Source of the DNA: Croceibacterium_B sp963811255 | GTDB lineage: Bacteria; Pseudomonadota; Alphaproteobacteria; Sphingomonadales; Sphingomonadaceae | DNA: 64,000 nucleotides | Reading direction: 5' to 3' | Assembly (NCBI GenBank): GCA_963811255.1 | Contig: CAWEQI010000001.1 | Coordinates: 558,001 to 622,000 of the forward strand | In this document: in pieces, positions 54,072 through 63,985 of the stretch | Numbering within the stretch: position 1 is the first letter of the stretch | Layout: the number at the start of each line of letters is the position of its first letter | Made by a program: the position numbers and the translations under genes | Notes under the pieces: model-generated | Told to the model about the DNA's origin: nothing | Seen by the model: only the letters and a program-made list of their open reading frames with translations | The model's database searches: none

Positions 54072-54089
54072 AACAAGTTCAGCATGACG
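53979..54089. repeat. Quasi-palindromic repeat of the GTCACCCTGAAC family, copy 1
   Basis: The left end CGTCACCCTGAAC and the right end ATGCTGAAACAAGTTCAGCATGACG (as arms of two small hairpins) bracket a spacer. The left arm carries an extra insertion of about 20 bases relative to the copy at 55350. It overlaps the end of the N-demethylase-like gene and the start of bioB, supplying the GGAG at 54055-54058 and the ATG at 54065. The two copies are inverted relative to each other around bioB. Confidence 0.8.
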
Positions 54090-55093
54090 ATGTGAAGACC
54101 GATTGGACGCGGGACGAGATCGCCGCCCTCTTCGACCTGCCCTTCACCGAGCTGGTGTTCCGCGCGGCCGAGGTCCACCGCGCGCATCACGCGGCGGGCG
54201 AGGTGCAGCTGTGCACATTGCTCAGCATCAAGACTGGCGGCTGCCCTGAGGATTGCGGTTACTGCTCGCAGAGCGCCCATGCCGACAGCGGGGTCGAGGC
54301 GACCAAGCTGATGGACGTGCGCGCGGTGTTGCAATCGGCGGCGCGGGCGAAGGACGCCGGCAGCCAGCGCTTCTGCATGGGCGCCGCCTGGCGCAACCCG
54401 AAGGACCGTGACATGCCGGCGATCGTCGAGATCGTGAAGGGCGTGCGGGCGATGGGGCTGGAAACCTGCATGACGCTCGGCATGCTGACCCCCGCGCAGG
54501 CCGATCAGCTCGCCGAAGCGGGGCTCGACTACTACAACCACAACATCGACACCGGCCCCGAATACTACGAGCGGGTCATCACCACTCGCAAGTACGAGGA
54601 CCGGTTGGAGACGCTGGAGAACGTCCGTGCGGCGGGGATCAACGTCTGCTCGGGCGGGATCGTCGGCATGGGCGAAACGCGCGAGGACCGCGTCGGCTTC
54701 ATCCACACGCTGGCGACGCTGGAGCGCCATCCCGAGAGCGTGCCGGTCAACGCGCTGGTGCCGGTCAAGGGCACCGTGCTCGGCGACATGCTGGCCGACA
54801 CGCCGCTGGCGAAGATCGACGACATCGAGTTCGTCCGCACGGTGGCGGCGGCGCGGATCACCATGCCGCTCTCCATGGTGCGCCTCTCCGCCGGGCGCGA
54901 GAGCATGAGCGAGGCGACCCAAGCGCTGTGCTTCCTCGCCGGAGCGAACTCGATCTTCACCGGCGACAAGCTGCTGACGGCGCCGAACGCCGGTGACGAC
55001 GAGGACGCCGCGCTGTTCGCCAAGCTCGGCCTGACGGCGCTGACGGGCGAGGAGCCGATGCGGGCGTGCGGCTGCGCGGAGGCGGCGGAGTGA
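54065..55093 (+). CDS. bioB: Biotin synthase, with repeat-derived first codons
   Basis: BioB is a radical SAM enzyme that inserts sulfur into dethiobiotin. The 342-residue protein has the radical SAM cluster GGCPEDCGYCSQS with Cys60, Cys64 and Cys67, then DAGSQRFCMGAAWR, GLETCMTLGMLT, YYNHNIDTGPEYY, and VCSGGIVGMGETREDR for the second cluster. The start ATG 54065 and its GGAG six bases upstream lie inside a hairpin repeat, so the first nine residues (MLKQVQHDD) come from the repeat. GTG at 54092 is a possible ancestral start. Proximity to a biotin-dependent carboxylase gene fits the role. Confidence 0.95.
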   Translation: MLKQVQHDDVKTDWTRDEIAALFDLPFTELVFRAAEVHRAHHAAGEVQLCTLLSIKTGGCPEDCGYCSQSAHADSGVEATKLMDVRAVLQSAARAKDAGSQRFCMGAAWRNPKDRDMPAIVEIVKGVRAMGLETCMTLGMLTPAQADQLAEAGLDYYNHNIDTGPEYYERVITTRKYEDRLETLENVRAAGINVCSGGIVGMGETREDRVGFIHTLATLERHPESVPVNALVPVKGTVLGDMLADTPLAKIDDIEFVRTVAAARITMPLSMVRLSAGRESMSEATQALCFLAGANSIFTGDKLLTAPNAGDDEDAALFAKLGLTALTGEEPMRACGCAEAAE

Positions 55094-55317
55094 AGCGTCC
55101 GTCGGAACGCCAAGTTGCGATCTCTCTCTTCGCTTCCATTCCCTTGGGTCTTGGCGTGGATTTCTTGTTGTTCAATACCGTCCTGAATAGGTGCGGCGTT
55201 TACGACGGCCCGCCCCCGCCAGAAGTATGCAGGTACGCCACCGCAATCGCTTATGGCACATTGTTGCTCACCTTCCCGTTCCTGCTGTGCTGCATATGGC
55301 TGCTGTGGCGTCGCTGA
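55090..55317 (+). CDS. Small two-helix membrane protein
   Basis: A 75-residue hypothetical protein starting at GTG 55090, which overlaps the bioB stop (GTGA). It has two spans, VAISLFASIPLGLGVDFLLF and ATAIAYGTLLLTFPFLLCCIW (both approximate), with a loop NRCGVYDGPPPPEVCRY that carries two cysteines facing one side. The C-terminal tail is WRR. The family is unknown to me. It shares bioB's transcript, but nothing in it suggests a role in biotin or fatty-acid metabolism. It could be a transporter accessory or chance coupling. Confidence 0.55.
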   Translation: MKRPSERQVAISLFASIPLGLGVDFLLFNTVLNRCGVYDGPPPPEVCRYATAIAYGTLLLTFPFLLCCIWLLWRR

Positions 55318-55349
55318 TGTTCTCCAAATTGCTCTCCGTTTCCTTCCTC

Positions 55350-55441
55350 CGTCATGCTGAACTCGTTTCAGCATCCATTTCTCCGCCTGCTCCGTCCGTG
55401 CGTGGGGCACGATGGACCCTGAAACAAGTTCAGGGTGACGA
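55350..55441. repeat. Quasi-palindromic repeat of the GTCACCCTGAAC family, copy 2 (inverted)
   Basis: CGTCATGCTGAAC at the left and CCTGAAACAAGTTCAGGGTGACG at the right are the reverse of the ends at 53979 and 54089. The element ends 18 bp before the carboxylase TTG start. Together the copies form an inverted pair around bioB and the small membrane gene. Confidence 0.82.
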
Positions 55442-55458
55442 GTTTGGGGGGCGGTAGG

Positions 55459-57549
<2,091 letters not shown>

Positions 57550-57561
57550 TAAGGAGTGCCC

Positions 57562-58308
57562 ATGAAGATCCTCGTGCCCGTCAAGCGGGTGATCGATTAC
57601 AACGTGCGCCCGCGGGTCAAGCCCGACGGCAGCGGCGTCGACCTCGCCAACGTCAAGATGAGCATGAACCCGTTCGACGAGATCGCCGTCGAGGAAGCCA
57701 TCCGCCTGAAGGAAAAGGGCGCGGCGAGCGAGATCGTCGCCGTCAGCATCGGCCCCGCCAAGGCGCAGGAGACCTTGCGCACCGCGCTCGCGATGGGGGC
57801 CGACCGGGCGATCCTGGTGCAGACCGACGACGAGGTCGAGCCGCTCGCGGTGGCGAAGATTCTCAAGGCGATCGCGGACGAGGAGCAGCCCGGGATGGTG
57901 CTGATGGGCAAGCAGGCGATCGACGACGATTCGAACCAGACCGGCCAGATGCTCGCCGCGCTGTGGGGCCGCCCGCAGGGGACGTTCGCCAGCAAGGTCG
58001 AAGTGTCCGGCGACGATGTGCAGGTGACGCGCGAAGTGGATGGCGGCCTGGAGACCGTGTCTCTCAAGCTGCCGGCGGTGGTGACCACAGACTTGCGCCT
58101 GAACGAGCCGCGCTATGCCTCGCTGCCGAACATCATGAAGGCGAAGTCCAAACCACTGGCGACGAAGACGCCGGCCGATTACGGCGTCGATACCGCGCCG
58201 CGGCTGAAGGTCACCAACGTCTCCGAACCGCCGGTGCGGCAGGCCGGAATCAAGATCGACTCAGTCGACGAACTGGTCGCCAAACTCAAAGCGCTGGGAG
58301 TCGCCTGA
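57562..58308 (+). CDS. etfB: Electron transfer flavoprotein beta subunit
   Basis: The AMP-binding beta subunit (248 residues) of the flavoprotein that accepts electrons from acyl-CoA and amine dehydrogenases. It has MKILVPVKRVIDYNVRPRVK, MSMNPFDEIAVEEAIRLKE, MGADRAILV, DDDSNQTGQMLAALWGRPQG, and VVTTDLRLNEPRYASLPNIM. ATG 57562 has AAGGAG six bases upstream. It is 12 bp after the carboxylase stop and overlaps etfA (TGATG). A link to propionyl-CoA or branched-chain oxidation is likely. Confidence 0.97.
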   Translation: MKILVPVKRVIDYNVRPRVKPDGSGVDLANVKMSMNPFDEIAVEEAIRLKEKGAASEIVAVSIGPAKAQETLRTALAMGADRAILVQTDDEVEPLAVAKILKAIADEEQPGMVLMGKQAIDDDSNQTGQMLAALWGRPQGTFASKVEVSGDDVQVTREVDGGLETVSLKLPAVVTTDLRLNEPRYASLPNIMKAKSKPLATKTPADYGVDTAPRLKVTNVSEPPVRQAGIKIDSVDELVAKLKALGVA

Positions 58309-59237
58309 TGAAGACCCTCGTACTCGCCGAACACGACAACCGGCACTTGAAGGACGCGACGCTCGCCACCGTCACCGCGGCCTCGAAGCTAGGCCAAGTG
58401 CACCTGCTCGTCGCCGGCAAGGATTGCCGCGACGTGGCCGAAGCCGCCGCCAGGATCGCCGGCGTCGGCAAGGTCCACCTCGCCGACGATGCTGCCTACG
58501 AGCACCAGCTGGCCGAGAACCTCGCGCCTTTGGTGACGCAATTGATGGACGAGCACGACGCCTTCGTCGCGCCGGCGACCACCACCGGCAAGAACATCGC
58601 CCCGCGCGTCGCGGCGCTGCTCGACGTGATGCAGGTCAGCGACATCCTCTCGGTCGAGGGCGAGCGCGCGTTCACGCGGCCGATTTACGCCGGCAACGCC
58701 ATCGCCACCGTCGAAAGCAGCGACGCCAAGCTGGTGATCACCGTACGCGGCACCGCGTTCGACAAGGCCGCCGCCGAGGGCGGCTCGGCGAGCATCGAGG
58801 ACGTTTCCGGGCCTGGCGATGCCGGGCTTTCCCGCTTCGTCTCGCTCGAGGCCGAGGAGAGCGAGCGACCCGAACTGACCAGCGCCGGGGTGGTGGTTTC
58901 GGGCGGCCGCGCGCTGAAGGACGCCGACACCTTCGAGCAGCTGATCACCCCACTGGCCGACAAGCTCGGCGCGGCGATCGGTGCCAGCCGCGCGGCGGTC
59001 GACGCCGGGTATGTGCCGAACGATTACCAGGTCGGCCAGACCGGCAAGATCGTCGCGCCGGAGGTCTATATCGCCATCGGCATCTCGGGCGCGATCCAGC
59101 ACCTCGCCGGGATGAAGGATTCGAAAACCATAGTCGCGATCAACAAGGACGCCGACGCGCCGATCTTCCAGGTCGCCGACATCGGCCTGGTCGGCGACCT
59201 GTTCCAGATCGTGCCCGAGCTGACGAGCAAGCTTTGA
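58308..59237 (+). CDS. etfA: Electron transfer flavoprotein alpha subunit
   Basis: The FAD-binding alpha subunit (309 residues), starting at MKTLVLAEHDNRHLKDATL and translationally coupled to etfB. Conserved elements are VVVSGGRALKDADTFEQLI, GASRAAVDAGYVPNDYQVGQTGK (as one FAD block), VYIAIGISGAIQHLAGMKD, and VAINKDADAPIFQVADIGLVGD. All are present. It passes electrons to ETF-ubiquinone oxidoreductase in the membrane. A perfect palindrome and other hairpins follow the stop, so transcription probably ends there before the convergent gcv operon. Confidence 0.97.
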   Translation: MKTLVLAEHDNRHLKDATLATVTAASKLGQVHLLVAGKDCRDVAEAAARIAGVGKVHLADDAAYEHQLAENLAPLVTQLMDEHDAFVAPATTTGKNIAPRVAALLDVMQVSDILSVEGERAFTRPIYAGNAIATVESSDAKLVITVRGTAFDKAAAEGGSASIEDVSGPGDAGLSRFVSLEAEESERPELTSAGVVVSGGRALKDADTFEQLITPLADKLGAAIGASRAAVDAGYVPNDYQVGQTGKIVAPEVYIAIGISGAIQHLAGMKDSKTIVAINKDADAPIFQVADIGLVGDLFQIVPELTSKL

Positions 59238-59244
59238 GGCCGAA

Positions 59245-59321
59245 AGCCCTCCCCCTCGAGGGGGAGGGCTGGGTGGGAGTGCTCCCTCCGCTGGCGGTGG
59301 ACGCGAGGCCTGCGGCCTCGC
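59245..59321. repeat. Perfect 26-bp palindrome plus second hairpin between convergent genes
   Basis: Positions 59245-59270 are an exact palindrome whose half is AGCCCTCCCCCTC. A second hairpin, GCGAGGCC/GGCCTCGC with a three-base loop, lies at 59303-59321. They occupy the gap between etfA and gcvPB. There is no T-run on either side, so this is more like a repeat cluster than a pair of intrinsic terminators, although it could still block readthrough. Confidence 0.75.
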
Positions 59322-59360
59322 TCCCCCACTCCTTACCGCTCCCCCGCGGGGAGAGGGATT

Positions 59361-60911
59361 TCAACCTTCGAACGCGAGGATAGGCTTCCTGGCTGCCAGC
59401 GTCTCGTCCAGCCGTCGTCTCGGGGCGAGTTGCGGGGCCTGGTGCAGGCCCTGGTCGCCCGCCCGCGCCCGCTCGGCGATGCTGCGCAGCGCGAGCACGA
59501 ACTGGTCGAGGCTCGCCTTGCTCTCGCACTCGGTCGGCTCGATCAGCATCGCCCCGTGGACCACAAGCGGGAAGTACATCGTCATCGGGTGAAAGCCTTC
59601 GTCGATCAGCGCCTTGGCGAGATCGAGCGTGGCGATACCTTCGGCGAAGCCTTCGTCGCTGAACAGCGCCTCATGCATACATGGGCCGGTGCCGGCGAAC
59701 GGCGCATCGAGCACGTCCTGGCAGCGGCGCAGCACGTAGTTCGCATTGAGCACCGCGTCGCCCGAGACCTGGCGCAGGCCGTCGGCGCCATGGCTCAGGA
59801 TGTAGGCCAGCGCGCGAGTGAACATGCCCATCTGCCCATGGAACGCGGCCATCCGGCCGAAGCTCTCCGGCGCGGCAGCCTCGCCGTCCTCTTCCTCGAT
59901 CAGCTCGAAGCCGCCAGTGGCCTTGCGGACGAACGGCAGCGGCGCGAACGGGGCTAGCGCCTCGCTCAGCACCACCGGGCCCGAGCCCGGCCCGCCGCCG
60001 CCATGCGGGGTGGAGAAGGTCTTGTGCAGGTTGATGTGCATCGCGTCGACGCCGAGGTCCCCCGGGCGCACGCGGCCGAGGATCGCGTTGAGGTTGGCCC
60101 CGTCGCAATAGACCAGCGCGCCGGCGGCGTGGACCGCATCGGAGATCGCCTTCATCTCGCGCTCAAACAGCCCACAGGTGTTGGGGTTGGTGATCATCAC
60201 CCCGGCGACATCGGGGCCAAGGCGCGCCTTGAGCGCGGCGAGATCGACTCGGCCTTCGGCATTGGCGGGAATGCTTTCGACGGCATAGCCGGCGAAGGCA
60301 GCGGTGGCCGGGTTGGTGCCATGGGCGCTTTCGGGAACCAGGATCACCGAACGCGCATCGCCGCGCGCTTCGAGCGCGGCGCGGATGCAAAGGATGCCGC
60401 ACAGCTCACCGTGAGCGCCGGCCTTGGGACTCATCGCTACCGCATGCATGCCGGTCAGCGTCATCAGCCAATGCGCCAGTTCGTCGATTACCGCCAGCGC
60501 GCCCTGCACCGTGGGCTCGGGCTGCAGCGGGTGGAGGTCGGCGAAGCCGGGCAGCCGGGCGACCTTCTCGTTGAGCCGCGGGTTGTGCTTCATCGTGCAG
60601 CTGCCGAGCGGGAAGATGCCGCAGTCGATCGCGTAATTCTGCCGGCTGAGGCGGGTGTAATGGCGCACCGTCTCCGGCTCGGACAGACCGGGCAGGCCGA
60701 TCGGCTCGGAACGGGCGAGCCCGCCGAGGCGGCTGATGTCGCCGGGCGGCGCGGGCAAATCGACTCCGCAATTGCCGCTGCGGCCAATCTCGAAGATCAG
60801 CGGCTCCTCGAGCATCAGCCCGCGGTTGCCGGTGACGGTCTCGACGCCGGATACGCCTTCCGGCGCTTCGGGGCTGCCGGGCTTCCAGCCGCTGGCAGTG
60901 GGCGCATTCAT
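59361..60911 (-). CDS. gcvPB: Glycine dehydrogenase (decarboxylating) subunit 2
   Basis: The catalytic C-terminal half of the split P-protein (516 residues), which uses PLP to decarboxylate glycine and pass the aminomethyl group to lipoyl-GcvH. It shows FPLGSCTMKHNPRLNEKVA, ELCGILCIRAALEARGD, VPESAHGTNPATAAFAGY, MITNPNTCGLFER, CDGANLNAILGRVRPGDLG, and INLHKTFSTPHGGGGPGSGP with the Schiff-base lysine. Its ATG overlaps the gcvPA stop as ATGA. It is the last gene of the gcv operon. Confidence 0.97.
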   Translation of the reverse strand: MNAPTASGWKPGSPEAPEGVSGVETVTGNRGLMLEEPLIFEIGRSGNCGVDLPAPPGDISRLGGLARSEPIGLPGLSEPETVRHYTRLSRQNYAIDCGIFPLGSCTMKHNPRLNEKVARLPGFADLHPLQPEPTVQGALAVIDELAHWLMTLTGMHAVAMSPKAGAHGELCGILCIRAALEARGDARSVILVPESAHGTNPATAAFAGYAVESIPANAEGRVDLAALKARLGPDVAGVMITNPNTCGLFEREMKAISDAVHAAGALVYCDGANLNAILGRVRPGDLGVDAMHINLHKTFSTPHGGGGPGSGPVVLSEALAPFAPLPFVRKATGGFELIEEEDGEAAAPESFGRMAAFHGQMGMFTRALAYILSHGADGLRQVSGDAVLNANYVLRRCQDVLDAPFAGTGPCMHEALFSDEGFAEGIATLDLAKALIDEGFHPMTMYFPLVVHGAMLIEPTECESKASLDQFVLALRSIAERARAGDQGLHQAPQLAPRRRLDETLAARKPILAFEG

Positions 60912-62269
60912 GCCAGCGCCTCCTGCAGCGCCGAGGCCAAGGCTTCGATGTCCTCCTCGCTGACAGTTTCCGTTACCGCGACGATGAGGCCGTGCTCTCG
61001 GCGGTCTCCATCGGGATACAATCGCCCGAGCGAGACGCCGGCGAGCACGCTCTTATCGGCGAGATCGCGGACGAGCTCGCGAGCGTCTCCTGGCACGATG
61101 ATCGTGAACTCGTTGAAGAAGCTCTCATTGAGCACCTCCACTCCGGGCACCCTGGCCAGCCGGTCGGCGGCGAGGCAGGCGAGGCGGTGGTTCTCGGCCG
61201 CCAGCGCGCGCAGGCCCTTTTCGCCGAGCAGCGTCAGGTGAATCGAGAACGCCAGCGCGCACAGGCCCGAGTTGGTGCAGATGTTGCTGGTCGCCTTCTC
61301 ACGGCGGATGTGCTGCTCGCGGGTCGAGAGAGTGAGGACGAATCCGCGCTTGCCCTCGGCATCGACGGTCGCACCGCACAGCCGCCCGGGCATCTGCCGC
61401 ACGTGCCTCGGATCGCGGACCGCGAACAGGCCGAGGTACGGCCCGCCGAACTGCAGCCCGACGCCGAGCGCCTGCCCCTCGCCGACGACGATATCGGCGC
61501 CCATCTCGCCGGGCGACTTCAAGGCGCCGAGCGCGACCGGCTCGGTAACCACCGCCACCAGCAGCGCGCCGGCGGCATGGCAGGCGTCGGCGAGCGCGGA
61601 CATGTCGCCGATGCGGCCGAAGATGTCTGGGTACTGCACGACCACGCAGCCGGTTTCGCCATCGACCGCTTTGGCCAGCGCGGCGAAGTCGGTCTCGGCC
61701 GTCAGCGTCGGTTCGGCGTATTCGACCGTGTCGCCGTTGAACCGTCCCATCGTCTTGACCGTCGAGACATAATGCGGATGCAGACCACTCGACAGCAGCA
61801 CCTTGTCGCGCTTGGTTACCCGCCCGGCCATGGCCGCCGCTTCCCAGCACGCGGTCGAGCCGTCGTATAGGCTGGCGTTGGCGACCGCGCAGCCGAACAG
61901 CCGGGCGACCTGGGTCTGGAACTCGAACAGCACCTGCAATGTGCCCTGGGCGATCTCGGGCTGGTAGGGCGTGTAGCTGGTGAGGAACTCGCCGCGCTGA
62001 ATCAGGTGATCGACGCTCGCCGGAATGTGGTGGCGATAGGCCCCCGCGCCGAGGAAGAACGGCGCTTCGCCGGCCGAGAGGTTCTGCGCCGCAAGCTTCG
62101 CCATATGCCGCTCGACCGCCATTTCGCTGGCATGCGGCGGCAGGCCCTCAATCGGCCCCTCAAGGTAATGCTCGGCCGGAACGTCGGCGAACAAGGCGTC
62201 AATCGTATCCACACCGACGACGTCGAGCATCGCCGGGCGGTCGGCATCCGTCAGGGGTAGGTAACGCAT
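60908..62269 (-). CDS. gcvPA: Glycine dehydrogenase (decarboxylating) subunit 1
   Basis: The N-terminal half of the split P-protein (453 residues), which pairs with GcvPB to form the active tetramer. It has MRYLPLTDADRPAMLDVVG, FLGAGAYRHHIPASVDHL, SYTPYQPEIAQGTLQVLFEF, NASLYDGSTACWEAAAMAGR, and REQHIRREKATSNICTNSG. The two-subunit form is the usual one in sphingomonads. It starts 9 bp after gcvH and overlaps gcvPB by four bases. Confidence 0.97.
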   Translation of the reverse strand: MRYLPLTDADRPAMLDVVGVDTIDALFADVPAEHYLEGPIEGLPPHASEMAVERHMAKLAAQNLSAGEAPFFLGAGAYRHHIPASVDHLIQRGEFLTSYTPYQPEIAQGTLQVLFEFQTQVARLFGCAVANASLYDGSTACWEAAAMAGRVTKRDKVLLSSGLHPHYVSTVKTMGRFNGDTVEYAEPTLTAETDFAALAKAVDGETGCVVVQYPDIFGRIGDMSALADACHAAGALLVAVVTEPVALGALKSPGEMGADIVVGEGQALGVGLQFGGPYLGLFAVRDPRHVRQMPGRLCGATVDAEGKRGFVLTLSTREQHIRREKATSNICTNSGLCALAFSIHLTLLGEKGLRALAAENHRLACLAADRLARVPGVEVLNESFFNEFTIIVPGDARELVRDLADKSVLAGVSLGRLYPDGDRREHGLIVAVTETVSEEDIEALASALQEALA

Positions 62270-62278
62270 CGAAGATCC

Positions 62279-62650
62279 TTAGAGGGAAGCTACAAAGTCC
62301 TTGTACTTCGCTTCGTCCATCAGCCCGTCGAGTTCGTTCTTGTTGGCCACCGTCAGTTTGAAGAACCAGCCGTCGCCTTCGGGCGCGGTGTTGACCAAGG
62401 CGGGATCGTCCTCGAGCGCCGAATTGCCCTCGGTCACGGTCCCGCTGACCGGCGAATAGACGTCGCTCGCCGCCTTGACGCTTTCGACCACCGCGGCTTC
62501 CTTGCCCTTGGCGAGCCTGGTTCCGGCGGCGGGCACTTCGACGAAGACGATGTCGCCCAGTTGCTGCTGGGCGTAGTCGGTGATGCCGATCGTGGCGCTG
62601 TCGCCCTCGACCTCGATCCATTCGTGATCCTCGGTGAAGTAACGCGGCAT
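62279..62650 (-). CDS. gcvH: Glycine cleavage system H protein
   Basis: The lipoyl carrier of the glycine cleavage system (123 residues) that shuttles the aminomethyl intermediate between P and T proteins. It starts MPRYFTEDHEWIEVEGDSAT and has YAQQQLGDIVFVEVPAAG, then the lipoylation site VVESVKAASDV with Lys59, and GDGWFFKLTVAN. ATG 62650 directly follows the gcvT stop by one base. A standard-length, complete protein. Confidence 0.97.
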   Translation of the reverse strand: MPRYFTEDHEWIEVEGDSATIGITDYAQQQLGDIVFVEVPAAGTRLAKGKEAAVVESVKAASDVYSPVSGTVTEGNSALEDDPALVNTAPEGDGWFFKLTVANKNELDGLMDEAKYKDFVASL

Positions 62651-62651
62651 C

Positions 62652-63830
62652 TCAGGCGACTCCTTGGCGGTGATAGCGGTGCGGGACGAACGGCAGCGGC
62701 ACGACGCGCGCGGGCAGGCGCTTGCCGCGGATCTCGACCTCGAGCCCGGTGCCGGCGGACGATGACTTGCTGGCGACATAGGCCATCGCGACCGGGTGGC
62801 CGAGCGTGGGCGAAAAGCCGCCCGAAGTGACCGTTCCGACCTGTTTCTCGCCCGCGAAGACCGGCGCCCCTTCGCGCGCGGCCATGCGGCCGTCGAGCGC
62901 GAGACCGACGCGGCGGGTGGGCGTACCGTCGGCGAGCAACTCGCGGATGCGTTCGGCGCCGGGGAAGCCGCCGGACTTCCGTCGCGCCTTGCTGATGGCG
63001 AATTCGAGACCGGCGCTGACCGGGTCGGTTTCGGGCGAAAGGTCATGGCCATAGAGCGGGAGGCCCGCTTCGAGCCTCAGCGAATCGCGCGCGCCGAGGC
63101 CGGCCGGCTTGACCTCGATCTCCGCGCACAGGCGGTCGACCAACTGCTCGACCTGGTCGGCGGCGACGGAGATCTCGAAGCCGTCTTCGCCGGTGTACCC
63201 CGAGCGGGCAATGCCGAGGTGAAGCTCGCCGAAATCGTATTCCACCGCCTGCATGAAGCCAAGTTCTCCGGTCACGCCGCGCATGACGCGTTCGAGCGCC
63301 GCGGCGGCCTCGGGGCCTTGCAGCGCCAGCAGCGCGCGGTCCTCCAGGTGGGTGAGAGTGACGCCCTCCGGCAGGCGCTCGCGCAAGTAGGCGACATCGT
63401 CCCGCTTGGTGGCGCCGTTGACGACGAGGTAATAGCGCGGCTCGCCCCGGTGTCCCTTCGTGCCGGCCTCCTCGTCGCCTTCGATCCACGGCGTGGCGTT
63501 GGAGATCATCAGGTCGTCGAGGATTCCGCCGTTTTCGGCCAGCAGCAGCGAATAGCGGATGCGGCCCGGCTTCAGAGAGGCGACGTCCGTCGGCAGCAGC
63601 GCCTGGAGCGCATCGGCCGCGCCCTCGCCGCTGACCAGCAGCTGGCCCATGTGACTGACGTCGAACAGGCCGGCATGAGTGCGGGTCCATTCGTGCTCGG
63701 CGAGGATGCCCTCGTACTGCAGCGGCATCTCGTAGCCGGCGAACGGCACCATCCGCGCGCCATGCGCTCGATGCCAGGCGTCGAGCGGCAGCGTCGCGAG
63801 GTCTTCGGCTTCGGCGTCTTCGCTCATCAA
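62652..63830 (-). CDS. gcvT: Aminomethyltransferase (glycine cleavage T protein)
   Basis: GcvT (392 residues) moves the one-carbon unit from lipoyl-GcvH to tetrahydrofolate and releases ammonia. It has MVPFAGYEMPLQYEGILAEH, GLFDVSHMGQLLVSG with the folate aspartate, LLLAENGGILDDLMI, ARSGYTGEDGFEI, RDSLRLEAGLPLYGHDL, and RRVGLALDGRMAAREG. The next ATG at 63827 is an alternative start. The first gene of the operon: a glycine riboswitch lies directly upstream, and gcvH follows after a single base. Confidence 0.96.
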   Translation of the reverse strand: MMSEDAEAEDLATLPLDAWHRAHGARMVPFAGYEMPLQYEGILAEHEWTRTHAGLFDVSHMGQLLVSGEGAADALQALLPTDVASLKPGRIRYSLLLAENGGILDDLMISNATPWIEGDEEAGTKGHRGEPRYYLVVNGATKRDDVAYLRERLPEGVTLTHLEDRALLALQGPEAAAALERVMRGVTGELGFMQAVEYDFGELHLGIARSGYTGEDGFEISVAADQVEQLVDRLCAEIEVKPAGLGARDSLRLEAGLPLYGHDLSPETDPVSAGLEFAISKARRKSGGFPGAERIRELLADGTPTRRVGLALDGRMAAREGAPVFAGEKQVGTVTSGGFSPTLGHPVAMAYVASKSSSAGTGLEVEIRGKRLPARVVPLPFVPHRYHRQGVA

Positions 63831-63878
63831 TCGTCCCGCTACGATGGCAACGCCCGCCCGTGGGCCTTGTTCTCCATC

Positions 63879-63985
63879 GCCCCCTCTGTCGGGAAACCTG
63901 AGAGCCTGGCCCGGGAGCGAATCCGGGCTTACACCTTCGGTGGCCCTCCGAAGCCTTGGCGCAGGAGGGCGCTTTCCAGAGTGCC
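63879..63985 (-). promoter_or_regulatory. Glycine riboswitch aptamer upstream of gcvT
   Basis: Read on the minus strand the leader shows the paired P1 strands CTCTG and CAGAG at its ends, a long GCCCTCC/GGAGGGC stem, and the aptamer's conserved core CACCGAAGGTGTAAGC, followed by GGCTCTCAGG and GACAGAGGGG. These are the glycine-aptamer signatures. It ends about 50 bases before the gcvT start, so glycine would switch on its own cleavage operon. Only one aptamer is visible; a second, 5' aptamer could lie beyond position 64000. Confidence 0.85.
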
